Shown here: positions 12,501 through 21,104 of the stretch, in pieces | Numbering within the stretch: the stretch's first letter is position 1 | Layout of the letters: each line of letters begins with the position of its first letter | From: Pegoplata infirma | Taxonomy: Eukaryota > Arthropoda > Insecta > Diptera > Anthomyiidae | Assembly: GCA_963921195.1 (NCBI GenBank) | Contig: OY992538.1 | Location: 12,114,330 to 12,178,329, forward strand | DNA: 64,000 nt | Direction: 5' to 3' | Translations under genes and position numbers: made by a program | Notes under the pieces: generated by a model | Database searches by the model: none | Told to the model about the DNA's origin: nothing | What the model saw: the letters and a program-made list of their open reading frames with translations, nothing else

Positions 12501-15500
12501 TTTTCTTTTGTCATTTATTATACAGTGAAACATAAAATTATTCATACAAAATAGTTTAAAATTAGCTTCTTTTAAAAAGTTTTATTTTTGAATTTTTAGG
12601 AGAATTGTTGTATAGAGAATGCTATTAAAACTATAAAAAGCCCAATTGAATTTCAGAAAAGCTAAGTTGTAATTTATAAAAAGTCAATTGAAATACAGAA
12701 AAGTTATGTTGTAATTCAGGAAATTCCAATTGAAATCCTTCTTTTCTGTCATCCTTCTCTCCCACTCTATTTTAAGCTTCACTGGTGATATTATTGTAGC
12801 TTTAATTTGAGGCCCCCAATTCATTATTAATACTCCTTCGCCAAGTCTATGATGGAGCACCAGGGGAGGGAGCCGGGAGACATTGAGGGACACCTTCCCA
12901 CTCGTGATAAATGTTAGCAAATTCATTTATTATAATTTTTGCAATAAAGCAAGGATGGATACCAATACCATTTCAATACCAATACCCTTAAATAACAATT
13001 TTAATTGAAAACCAATACCGAAGAAAAACTAATACCTTTATTTGGGCGTGAGTTTGCGTGATTTAATTTTTGATTTTACTTATTTAATTAGAATTTTTTC
13101 ATTTCTTGCAAAAAAAAAAAAAATTTAGCTGTTTTTTTTTGTACACTCAAAAAAAAAAGTTTGTAAATTTACAAGTAAAAGGTCTTGTAATTCTATTTTA
13201 CTAATATTTTTGTCTTTTTACAAAAATTGTTGTATATTTAATAAAACGAAAACTACAGTTTGCTTTGTAATTTTACTATTATATGTTGGTAAATTTATTT
13301 TACAAATTTTTTAGGTAAATTTACAAAAAAGTGAATTATTTTACAAATTAAAAAAATATTACAAGGTGTTTAGTTTTTTTACACAAGAAAACTGTAATTG
13401 TACAACATAATTTTACTTGATGTTATTTAGTCTTTTTACCAAAAAAATGTTTTATTACAAACATTTTTTTTTAAGATCGTTTTCAAGGTTTTCAGTTTGA
13501 AATGTATGTATTGAAAAGTACAAAATTCCAATATAATTTTACAAAACTTATTCTATTACTAGAATTAATGTTGTTTTACAAAAAAAAAATTAATTATTCA
13601 ATAATAGGACACGCAAAAATTTTCTAAGTTCAGATTTTTTTTTTTTGCGTTTTGGAGTAAAAAATTTAGTTAAAAATAATTTTTTATAAATAATTTTTAC
13701 ACCATTTTTTTGGTAATTTGCGTTAAGAAAAATACCACAATTTTTATGTGTTTCTACAATATAATTGTTCTAGTTTTTTTGTATTTTTACCATTTTTTTT
13801 GGTGATTTTACCATTTTTTTTTGGTATTTTTTTTTTTTAATTTGGTACCTAAAATGTCAATAGAAAGCTGCCAATTATGAAAAATCAAATTTTTCTTATT
13901 TTAACTGGTACTTAAACATCCAATCTACAATATCCAAAATTTTTTTTTACGATTTTTTAAAAATACTTGTGAAAATAATTAAAAATTCAAAAAAAAAAAA
14001 ATATTTTTTGACTAATTTTTCCTGAAAATATAAGAAAATTCTTGTGTAGCCTCCTTCGCAGTTCTCATATGTTCTACTTAAGAAAAACGAAATGTCGAAA
14101 AAAAATAAAAAAGTGCAGTGTTATACATTAAAAAGTTTGTTAAAAGTGCTCAAGTGAAAAAAAATCATTTCGGGTTGTTGAAGTGCTACTCCAGCTGCCG
14201 AAGAAGGAACAAGTAAAAAAGTTAAATTCGGCCTTGCCGAATGTAGTGATACCCTCCACAATTTCAAAAAGATTATTACAAAAAACTTTATTTAAAAGGA
14301 AATTACTTTTGAAAAAAAAAAATTTTTTTTGAAAAAAAAATTTCCGCGAAAAAAAATTTAGGTAAAAAAAAAATCCGCGATTTTTTTCTTTTTTTGTCAA
14401 AAAATATGTCTGTACTTGTTTAAATACCATTTGGTGTTCAATTATGTTCACATATTTCAACCATAAGCCGAATTAAAACATTTTGTATTTTTAGGTTATG
14501 TTGAATGTACTGAAATTTTTGAGGTGTTCTTACATTTTCGTTCATAACTTTTGAACCGCTGAACCGATATCACTCAAATGCAATACCAAACTTCTCGGGA
14601 GAACTTCCAATAAATATGTTAAGTTTCAGTCATCTCTGTCCAATATTTTGTCCGCGACAGCATTTTCCACAGACAGACGGACAGACGGACATCGCTAGAA
14701 TGTCTTTAAATCGATCGGGCATCATGAATATCTATACTTTATGGGGTCCCAAATCGATATTCCGATGAGTTACAAACGGAATGACAAACTTATATATACC
14801 CTCTTTCACTAAGTGGAGGGTATAAAAATAAGATGCACCAATGGAAAAAACCTTTAAATTTACAAAACCAATATGTAAATAAACCAATTTTTTTTGTAAA
14901 TTTACAAAACAAATATGAAATTTTAAAAAACAAAATTGTATACTTACGAAAAAAGTTGTAATTTTACAGAAATGAAATAGAAAATACAAAAACAATATTG
15001 TAAATTTACAAATTTTATGGTTAAACTACTGTTTTTACGGCAAAAAAATAAGGAAAAATGGTACATATACAATAAAAATTGTAAATTTACCACTTTTTAT
15101 TGTAAATATATAGTTTAATATAGTTTAACCAAATAATTTGTTAATGTACAATTTATTTTTTTCATTTTCTATTTTTCCTTGTAAAATAACAACCTTTTTC
15201 TGTAAGTTTACAATTTTGTTTTGTAAATTTACCAAATTTTTTGCAAATTTACAAAAAAATTTTCACCTCGAAGATGATATTTTACAAAAAAAAATTGTAA
15301 ATTTACATTTTCTTTTGTTAAATCAATTTACAAATTATCCCCGTAACTTTACGGGGATTCTTGCTAGTACATATTTTACAAAACCTGCCCCGTAAAATCA
15401 CGGGGATTTTATGTCATTTAACAAACTTTTTTTTTTGAGTGTAAGAAAATTTGTTTGCGTGAGTGGAGCTTACGAGACTCATGCGTGAGCGTGTTTGAAT

Positions 15501-18500
15501 CTGGCGTAAGTTACGCGTGAGCGTGAGAAATTTTAATTTCAATCACGTGATTGTGAGTGAGTGAAAAAAAATTGCGTTTGTGATTTTTTTTTTGTGAGCG
15601 TGAGTGAGTGTGAGTCAAAATCCACTCACGCGCCCATCTCTACTGTAAACGATATGTTTTTGTTTTTATCCTTGATCGATTTAAAGACTTCCTAGTAATA
15701 TCCGCCTGTATCTCCGTCTGTCTGACCCTATTTCTGCAGAAAGTACGAAAGAGAAAAACTAAAGAAAATTAAGAGCTTAAACGTGTAAGCAATAGGTGTT
15801 AGGATTCGAAGAAGAAATCAACACTTCATTCCCCATTTCAGGTATTAGAATTCTTTGAATAAATCAACACTTCATTTTCATAAGAAATGCCTAAAAGTAT
15901 TTAAAATATTCAGCGTACATTTTGACCATTAAGGTTTAGTTAGCCTAAAAACATCAACTTAACGTTAACTCTATGCAATGTTCATTAAGTAAAATAGTAC
16001 AAAAACATTCTTATTAATGTTTTGTTTTTTTTTTTTGTTAAGTTAGAGAAATTTTATTCCCAACAAAACTTCTTTACGTTTTTACTTGACATAGAAGTAA
16101 GAAAAATAATAAAGACTACACTCAAAAAAAAAAGTTTGTAAAATTACAAGTAAAAGGTCTTGTAATTCTATTTTACTAATATTTTTGTATATTTACAAAA
16201 ATTCTTGTATTTTTAATAAAACGAAAACTACCGTGCGCTTTGTAATTTTACTATAAGATGTTGGTAAATTTATTTAACAACTTTTTTAGGTAAATTAACA
16301 AAAAAAATAATTATTTTACAAATTAAAAAAAAAATTACAAGGTGTTTAGTTTTTTTACAAAAGAAAATTGTAATTGTACAACAACATTTTATTTGATGGT
16401 ATTTAGTCTTTCTGCCAAAAAATGTTTTATTACAAACAATTTTTTTTTTCAAGATTTTTTAAATAGTTTACAAGGTTTTCAGTATTTTGACACAAAAAAA
16501 TGTAATTAAACAAAAATTTGTATTGAAAAATAATTATGCAACAATAGGAGACGCAAAAATTTTCTAAGTCCATATTTTGTTAAAAAAAATTTTTATAAAT
16601 AAAAAATTTCATAAAATTTTGAAAATTTTTTAAGTTCCGGATACAAGCATTTTTTAATTAGTTGTAAGCTTTATCAAAAAAAATTGAATATTTACACAAT
16701 TTTTTGGTAATTTGCTTTAAGTAAAATATTTATAGTTTTTTTTTTTAAGTATTTTTACCATTTTTTGGTAATTTCACCATATTTTTTTGGTACTTTTTTT
16801 TAAATCTGGCAACTAAAATGTCAATCAAACGCTGCCAATTATGAAAAATTATGTTTTTCTTATTTTAACAGGTACTTAAACATCCAATCTACAATATCCA
16901 AAGTTTTTGTGAAAATAATTAAAAATTCGAAAAAATGTTATTTTTTGAATAGTTTTTCTTGAAAATATAAGAAATTTCTTGTGTAGCCTCCTTCGCAATT
17001 CTCATATGTTCTACTTAAGAAAAACGAAATGCCAAAAAAAAAAAAGTGCAGTGATATACTCTAAAAAGTTTGTTAAAAGTGTTCAAGTGAAAAAAAAAAA
17101 ACATTTCACGTTGTTAAAGTGCTACTCCAGCTGCCGAAGAAGGAGAAATAAGATGCACCAATGGAAAAAAACCTTTAAATTTACAAAACCAATATGTAAA
17201 TATACCAAATTTTTTGTAAATTTACAAAACAAATATGAAAGTTTAGAAAACAAAATTGTACACTTACAGAAAAAGTTGTAATTTTACAAAAATGAAGTAG
17301 AAAATACAAAAACAATATTGTAAATTTACAAATTATTTGGTTAAACTACTGTTTTTACTGCAAAAAAAATAAGAAAAAATGGTATATTTACAATAAAAAT
17401 TGTAAATTTACCACTTTTTACTGTAAATATACAAGTTTTTTGCCATAAAAAACAGTAGTTAAACCAAACAATTTGTAAATTTACAATTTTATTTTTTGAT
17501 TTTCTACTTTATTTCGTAAATTTACAACTTTTTTTGTAAGTTTACAATTTGTTTTGTAAATTTTATTTTTTTTTTGCAAATTTACAATTTTTATTGTAAG
17601 TATACGTGTTTTTCAATATTTTTTGGGGTAAAAACAGTAGTTTAACCAAATAATTTATTAATCTACAATTTATTTTTTTCATTTTCTATTTTTTCTTTGT
17701 AAAATAACAACCTTTTTCTGTAAGTTTACAAACAAAATTGTAAATTTACACTTTCTCCCCTTAATTTTTTTGTTAAATCAATTTACAAATTATCCCCGTA
17801 ACATTACGGGGATTCTTGCTAGTACATATTTTACAAAACCTGCCCCGTAAAATCACGGGGATTTTATGTCATTTTACAAACTTTTTTTTTTGAGTGTAGG
17901 TTAGCTACCCGTTACCGTCACCTAACGTAGCGTAGCGGTCAAAATCATATACAAAACCCCCTAACCTTCTGCAAAGAAGAATAATTGCTCTCACTTCTTC
18001 CCATCTAACAAAAACCTCTCTACGCTACGTTAGGGTACGGTTACGGGTGCATTTAAAAATAGAATAATACATTCAAAAATATTTTTTTTTCTATAGGAAA
18101 AATTTTTAATTGTATACATATGCATTTTTTATTTAAATAAATTTTGTGTAGTAGAAAGATTTTAGAGTTAATACTAAAGAATATTTTCTTAAAAATGTCA
18201 CCAAAGCCAAAAACCTTGAAAATCTGAGTAAATATACATCCTCACAGGACTTTTTGTTGTATTTGAAAAATATCTGAAAGTATTTTAAAAACTTCAGTAT
18301 TTTCCATAGGAAAATCTTTTAACAACATTTTAAAATAGTAAAAATCTAAAGATTTCAGTTCGGGAAAATTTACAAAGAATATTCTAACTAATGTTTTAGT
18401 AAAAAACGCTTTGTTAAGAAGTTTACTATTAAACAATATTAGTTTGTAAAAATAATTTTATGTTTCACTGTATAGTAAATGACAAAATAAATAAAATACA

Positions 18501-19902
18501 TTTCTTTTTCAAACACAAAATTTTCAAAAATATTTGTTTTTTTTTGTTTGAATAATACGTTATTTATTCAATTTTTTGTGAATAACCAAAATTATTCAAA
18601 AATTTTTGTTAAATAATAAGAAAATTTCTTTTTTTCCTGTTTGAATAATCAATCAGAAAAAATTATTTGAATTTTTTGGAAACAAATATTATTTTATTTG
18701 TATGAAATTGAATAAAATAAAATTGTATTTTATTCAAATCAAAATAAATAAAATAACAGATCATTTTATTTTTTGATAACCAACTAAAATATTAAAGTAT
18801 TTTATTTTTTCCAAAAAATTCAAATAAAAGTATTCAATAATACAGCTTTGATCAAAATGATGAGAAATTATTATTGGTTGAAGTGAATTTTTTGGGGAAA
18901 ACCCTATTATTTTATATAGAAAGCTTTTGAAAGCTTTTTCGAAAAATTAAAATAAATTGGCTACATTGTCCTTTTTGGGGAAACACTTTAAATTTTATAA
19001 AAAAAACTGTTAAAAGCTTTAAGCTTTAAAAGCTTTGGGATTTTAAAACTTTTAGCTTTAAAAGCTTTTACGAAAAATATGAAAAAATAATTAAAGCTTT
19101 TAAAAGCTTTAAGTTTTAAAAGCTTTAAGATTTTAAAACTTTTAGCTTTAAAGCTTTTACGAAATATATAAAATAATAAAAAAATAAGCTTTTAAAAGCT
19201 TTAAAAGCTTAGAGAATTTAAAATTTTTAGCTTTAAAAGCTTTTACGAAAAATATAAAATAATATATTGGATCAAACAAATGTATAAAAAAAAATATAAA
19301 AAAAGATATATTAATTCTTAAGAGCTGAAGACAAGCACACACACATTTAGCTATAAGCTTTTTTTATTCCCTATAATTAAGTGTTACTTTGCGTCATTAA
19401 ATTGATGAAGTTTTTTTACGAACCATTTCATCTTTATAATGAAATACATCATCGTTTTGATGAAAACCTTACCAAATAAATAAAAAGCTTTTAATTTTTA
19501 GCCACATTTTAATTAAAAAAATTTTAACAGAAAGATTTCTCTTCTTAATTTGCATTTAATTTTAATTTTTTTAATTTATTTAATTTTATTTAGAAATGAA
19601 TTAAATGTGCGTCGAATGCACACGGCTGTTAAACTTAATGAAGTTATTGTAAATAAATCACAAGATGCCCAATTGGTTATTATGAATTTACCTGGTCCAC
19701 CCAGGGATTTGAATCCAGCTCGTGAAAGCAATTGTAATTATAAAACCTCAAAATCTTCCTAATTTTAAATTTTCATTCTCTAAATATTTTTTTTTTTTGT
19801 ATTTTTCTAGATATGGAATTTTTGGAAGTTCTTACAGAAGGACTGGAAAAGGTGCTAATGGTGCGAGGAGGTGGGCGTGAAGTGATAACTATTTACTCTT
19901 AA
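531..19902 (+). CDS. kcc: K-Cl cotransporter (KCC/SLC12 family), C-terminal exons only
   Basis: This plasma-membrane, electroneutral K+/Cl- exporter is represented only by the last 184 residues of its cytosolic C-terminal domain; upstream exons lie outside the window. Five exons join with GT..AG borders and matching phases: 531-638, 11757-11849, 11992-12113, 19594-19733 and 19811-19902 (stop TAA). Exon 1 here encodes [17 protein letters not shown], the segment that in human KCC3 carries Thr991, a WNK-SPAK regulatory site. The last two exons encode [33 protein letters not shown] and the terminal GREVITIYS, which are diagnostic of KCCs. Exons 2 and 3 are divergent: they contain KVRF (a PP1-docking type motif) and an Asp-rich run. 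The segment around the second vertebrate phosphothreonine (MTWTKDKYM) was not found. The introns are 11.1 kb, 142 bp, 7.5 kb and 77 bp, and the two long ones are packed with transposons. Family identity is secure; the symbol follows the Drosophila orthologue kazachoc. Confidence 0.95.
968..1432. mobile_element. MITE with ATATCTGATCA-rich interior
   Basis: The left end (CCTGATGAAAATGGATTAG, then ATATTATGTGATC) is inverted at the right end (GATCACATTATATCTAATC, then ATTTTTACTCGGG). The interior is rich in TATATCTGATCA-like words. It is interrupted by a second inverted-repeat element at 1261-1389. No target-site duplication was recognised. Non-autonomous; superfamily not assigned. Confidence 0.55.
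1261..1389. mobile_element. small MITE with ~45-bp TIRs, TAA flanks
   Basis: Near-perfect terminal arms (GTGCCAGTTTACAGAAGGCG at 1261, inverted to end at 1389) enclose about 40 bp. TAA stands at 1258-1260 and at 1390-1392, which fits a 3-bp TWA duplication of the PIF/Harbinger kind. It is nested in the 968-1432 element. The superfamily is inferred from the duplication only. Confidence 0.6.
2042..3432. mobile_element. long foldback element (family A/B), ~1.4 kb
   Basis: Nearly the whole segment is an inverted repeat centred near 2690. AATCGGAATGAGATAAAACC near 2074 is answered by GGTTTTATTTCATTCCGATT near 3401, TTAGTTTAGTGCTAGATTTT by its inverse near 3330, and the AACCCGTGGCGCCCAGCGG region (about 2370) by its inverse near 2960. 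The arms are about 600 bp and diverged. The left terminus TTACACAGTG matches the element at 54837-55469, which shares much of the arm sequence. No coding capacity. The short open frames in it are shadows. Confidence 0.7.
3433..3930. repeat. kcc intron with ~150-bp direct duplication
   Basis: Two diverged tandem copies lie at about 3540-3630 and 3690-3780. They share ATTCATT..ACTTATATCGTCCATTTTGTCA-like order, then a TCTTAAGT..GTCATT segment and AATTATCAT. Nothing else is recognisable in this stretch. Confidence 0.4.
4197..4784. mobile_element. 588-bp MITE with ~100-bp TIRs and TAA duplication
   Basis: The left arm begins CAAGGGAAGTATCTCAACCC at 4197. The right arm ends with the inverse at 4784, and similarity runs about 105 bp inward through GGTTGGGGTGTCTCGGCTTA. 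TAA lies at 4194-4196 and at 4785-4787, a 3-bp duplication of PIF/Harbinger type. No coding capacity. Confidence 0.75.
4795..5760. repeat. 35-bp minisatellite built of two palindromes
   Basis: About 27 imperfect tandem copies. Each joins TTTTTCCTATAGAAAAA and TCTCAGATTCTGAGA, both near-palindromic. The unit appears inverted near 5340-5390. Some units are shortened (5030-5060) or point-mutated. No coding potential is inferred. Confidence 0.85.
5765..5957 (+). repeat. dispersed GTGACATGTCAC repeat, copy 1
   Basis: It contains GTGTTCCTAAGGGACAGG, GTGACATGTCAC, GGTGTCAAGTTTGTGATAG and TTCATTTGGGT in that order. Related copies lie at 32877-33050 (same strand) and 38505-38650 (opposite strand, inside an IntS1 intron). 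Ends and class are unknown. Confidence 0.6.
6048..6530. repeat. 20-bp AATTGAAATTCAGAAAAG minisatellite, left segment
   Basis: Degenerate tandem copies of AATTGAAATTCAGAAAAGCC run from about 6048 to 6138 and from 6390 to 6530. A poly-T-headed insertion (6152-6389) separates the two blocks. The array resumes at 10255 after a larger insertion. Confidence 0.75.
6152..6389 (-). mobile_element. 5'-truncated retroposon, 13-bp target duplication
   Basis: The 13-mer AAAAGTATAATTT occurs at 6139-6151 and 6390-6402, bracketing a ~238-bp insert. The insert starts on this strand with a long T run, that is, a poly-A tail on the minus strand. Variable-length duplication plus poly-A is the hallmark of LINE-driven insertion. 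No reverse transcriptase sequence remains, so it may be a LINE 3' end or a SINE-like piece. Confidence 0.75.
7192..8072. mobile_element. inverted-repeat element, GTGTCTA ends
   Basis: The left part CCGTATTCAAAATAAAAA followed by CGAGTGCCAGTGTCCAGTG (7193-7230) is inverted at about 8027-8072 (AGACACTCG.. to AAATACGG). It contains the TA-flanked 7352-7922 element. Class unassigned. Confidence 0.5.
7352..7922. mobile_element. TA-flanked CACTCAAA element (571 bp)
   Basis: The ends are CACTCAAAAAATTATGT and ACATAATTTTCTGAGTG, with TA on both sides (7350-7351 and 7923-7924). The interior carries repeated AACTAC / GTAGTT and AACTAACA words on both strands. The termini match the longer elements at 13144 and 16119, so this is probably a sibling family. 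Confidence 0.7.
8115..9206. mobile_element. 1.1-kb foldback element, GGCATTCCA ends
   Basis: The arms are about 510 bp and highly similar (8115-8630 against 8690-9206), around a ~60-bp centre. For example GGGCTTAGGAGGCGTGGTCA near 8248 is answered by TGACCACGCCTCCTAAGCCC near 9052. The terminal ATATGAGG(C/A)ATTCCACACC resembles the ends of the larger foldback at 29453-31492. No coding capacity. Confidence 0.8.
9351..9752. mobile_element. MITE, TCGAAACCCCGT TIRs
   Basis: GCATCGAAACCCCGT near 9353 and GAAAATACGTATTTTC near 9400 are inverted near 9710-9740 (ACGGGGTTTCGAGGC). TATA lies outside both ends. Non-coding. Confidence 0.55.
9764..9880. mobile_element. small MITE, CAATTTTAATTGC TIRs, copy 1
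   Basis: Inverted arms of about 48 bp (CAATTTTAATTGCGGCAATT..GTATCAGAGAGAGAGG) flank a short loop. A second, left-arm-deleted copy lies at 27580-27668. Confidence 0.7.
10255..11095. repeat. 20-bp AATTGAAATTCAGAAAAG minisatellite, main array
   Basis: Roughly 40 degenerate copies of a 20-21-bp unit. The period being close to a multiple of three leaves an open frame at 10321-10581 reading repeated IEIQK-like residues; this is a by-product of the repeat, not a gene. The array decays towards 11095. Confidence 0.8.
11219..11756 (+). other. AT-rich end of kcc intron
   Basis: Low-complexity AT-rich sequence with repeated AAATTATT words, ending in the acceptor TTTTATAG before the exon at 11757. Nothing else is seen in it. 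Confidence 0.5.
12636..12735. repeat. 20-bp minisatellite, outlying block
   Basis: About five copies of the same AATTGAAATTCAGAAAAG unit as at 10255-11095, here within the hAT-like element. Next to it, 12740-12960 contains a stretch (CTTCCCACTCGTGATAAATG.. TTCATTTATTAT) similar to the interior of the (GGAC)n element near 22680. Confidence 0.6.
13144..15441. mobile_element. TA-flanked CACTCAAA element, copy 1 (2.3 kb)
   Basis: The ends CACTCAAAAAAAAAAGTTTG and the inverse at 15441 are flanked by TA (13142-13143, 15442-15443). The interior is made of many TGTAAATTTACA-type palindromic words, and both ends carry CCCCGTAA.TTTACGGGG-like hairpins (15335-15410). It is the same element as 16119-17896, but carries a 619-bp insertion at 14209-14827 that the second copy lacks. 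Confidence 0.75.
14209..14827 (+). mobile_element. DINE/Helentron-like element with GGAC tract
   Basis: It begins ACAAGTAAAAAAGTTAAATT and the hairpin CGGCCTTGCCG, then GATACCCTCCAC. It has a GACAGACGGACAGACGGAC tract (14671) and GACAAACTTATATATACCC, and ends GTGGAGGGTATAAAA. The matching position in the sister copy (about 17145) is an empty site, so the insertion limits are well supported. The absence of a clear target duplication and the GTCY-type microsatellite fit DINE-1/Helentron-associated elements; that class is inferred. Confidence 0.7.
15444..16118. repeat. GTGAG-rich block and element fragment
   Basis: 15460-15640 is rich in GTGAGCGTGAGTGAGTGTG-like words on both strands. 15650-15730 holds a short piece of the GGAC-type element (CTTGATCGATTTAAAGACTT.. 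TCCGTCTGTCTGACC). The rest, to 16116, is unremarkable. Confidence 0.4.
16119..17896. mobile_element. TA-flanked CACTCAAA element, copy 2 (1.78 kb)
   Basis: Same termini and internal order as the 13144 copy, flanked by TA (16117-16118, 17897-17898). It lacks the insertion at 14209-14827, and reads CCGAAGAAGGAGAAATAAG across the empty site. It has extra TGTAAATTTACA-type blocks at 17380-17640. Confidence 0.75.
17905..18050. mobile_element. 146-bp MITE, CTAACGTAGCGTAG arms
   Basis: GCTACCCGTTACCGTCACC then TAACGTAGCGTAG at the left is inverted at 18017-18050. It directly abuts the 16119 element. Non-coding. Confidence 0.6.
18900..19265. repeat. ~88-bp tandem repeat rich in AAGCTTTT
   Basis: Three to four copies of a unit containing TTTTAGCTTTAAAAGCTTTTACGAAAAATAT recur near 19048, 19137 and 19224, each unit itself made of AAAGCTTT palindromes. 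It lies just outside the hAT-like element in the kcc intron. 19266-19593 has nothing else notable before the exon. Confidence 0.65.
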
Positions 19903-20157
19903 GCAGTAAAAACAAAACAAAAAAACAAACAAATACAAAAACAAAACAAAAAATAAACACCACCCCAACAAAAACAAACACAAAAACAAACAAACAAAAA
20001 AAAAAGATGATAACAACAATTTTGTAATATTTGAAACTTAGGCAACTTTTTGAATCAATTAATATTCAAGTAGTAATTTTAGGTATTAAAATGAAATAAT
20101 AATAATAATGAAAAAATGCAATTAAAACTATTTTAACTTAATTTTATGTAAAAAGAT

Positions 20158-20163
20158 AATAAA
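20158..20163 (+). terminator. likely kcc poly(A) signal
   Basis: AATAAA lies 256 bp after the kcc stop, in an A-rich 3' UTR; several near-matches follow to 20220. The choice of signal is an inference. Confidence 0.4.
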
Positions 20164-20279
20164 AGAAAATGTTATAGTAAATAATAAAAAAAATAAAAAA
20201 ACAAATTTAGTAAAATAAACGAAAATGGTGTCGTGTTTTTCTATATTCTTCAAAAAGTTGCTGTAAAACAAAAATAGAA

Positions 20280-21104
20280 AAATTTCTGATCAGCGCTATA
20301 AATTCCCAAAAATATATTTTTGTTCTAAATTTTTCGTAAAAGCTTAAATTAGTTTTTACTACTCAAAAAGAAAAAATATTAAAAATTGGTGATCACCGCA
20401 AACAAAAATTCAAAAATAAATTTTTAAGCCAATTTTGTTTAAACTTTTATTTATTACTTAGCTAGAAGTGCTAGCGAAAATAAAACAAAAATGGTGATCA
20501 CTCCTTAAAAAGATGGCAAAAATAACAAAAATTTGAGATCACCGCTTTAAATGTATATAAAAATAACTTCGATTTAAATTTACTACTAGAAAATTTTGCT
20601 AAATAGAAAATATCAAAAATTGGTGATCACCGCAAAAAAAAACTTCAAAAATAAATTTTTGAGACAATTTTATTTAAACTTTTATTTATTACTTAACTAG
20701 AAGTGCTAGCGAAAATAAAACAAAAATGGTGATCACTTCTTAAAAATATGGCAAAAATAACAAAAATTTGAGATCACCGCTTTAAATGTATATAAAAATA
20801 ACTTCGATTTAAATTTACTACTAGAAAGTTTTGCTAAATAGAAAATATCAAAAATTGGTGATCACCGCAAAAAAAACTTCAAAAATAAATTTTTGAGACA
20901 ATTTTATTTAAACTTTTATTTATTACTTAACTAGAAGTGCTAGCGAAAATAAAACAAAAATGGCGATCACTCCATAAAAAGATGGCGAAAATACCAAAAA
21001 TTTGAGATCACCGCTTTAAATGTATATAAAAATAACTTCGATTTTAATTTACTCCTAGAAAATTTTGCTAAATAGAAAATATAAAAAAACTGGTGACTTC
21101 CCAG
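20280..21104. repeat. 235-bp satellite-like tandem array (GTGATCAC)
   Basis: The anchor GGTGATCACC falls at 20388, 20622 and 20857, with a truncated version at 21092, a period of 234-235 bp. Each unit also carries GGTGATCACT(C/T)C and GAGATCACCGC plus CTAGAAGTGCTAGCGAAAAT. The copies are highly similar. The array begins directly downstream of kcc and is cut at about 21104 by a transposon. Confidence 0.85.

Larger units (their letters stand above)
12187..18850. mobile_element. 6.66-kb hAT-like element, 8-bp TSD ATCAAAAT
   Basis: ATCAAAAT stands at 12179-12186 and again at 18851-18858. Inside it, the ends CAGTGCTGTATGAT and AATACAGCTTTG are imperfect inverted repeats. Inverted similarity continues for several hundred bases (about 12290-12570 against 18450-18690), including TACAGTGAAACATAAAATTA. 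The subterminal regions are full of TTATTCAAAC / GTTTGAATAA palindromic words. The 8-bp duplication and CA-start ends fit the hAT superfamily. No transposase is present. The interior holds two CACTCAAA elements, a minisatellite piece and other repeats. Confidence 0.75.
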
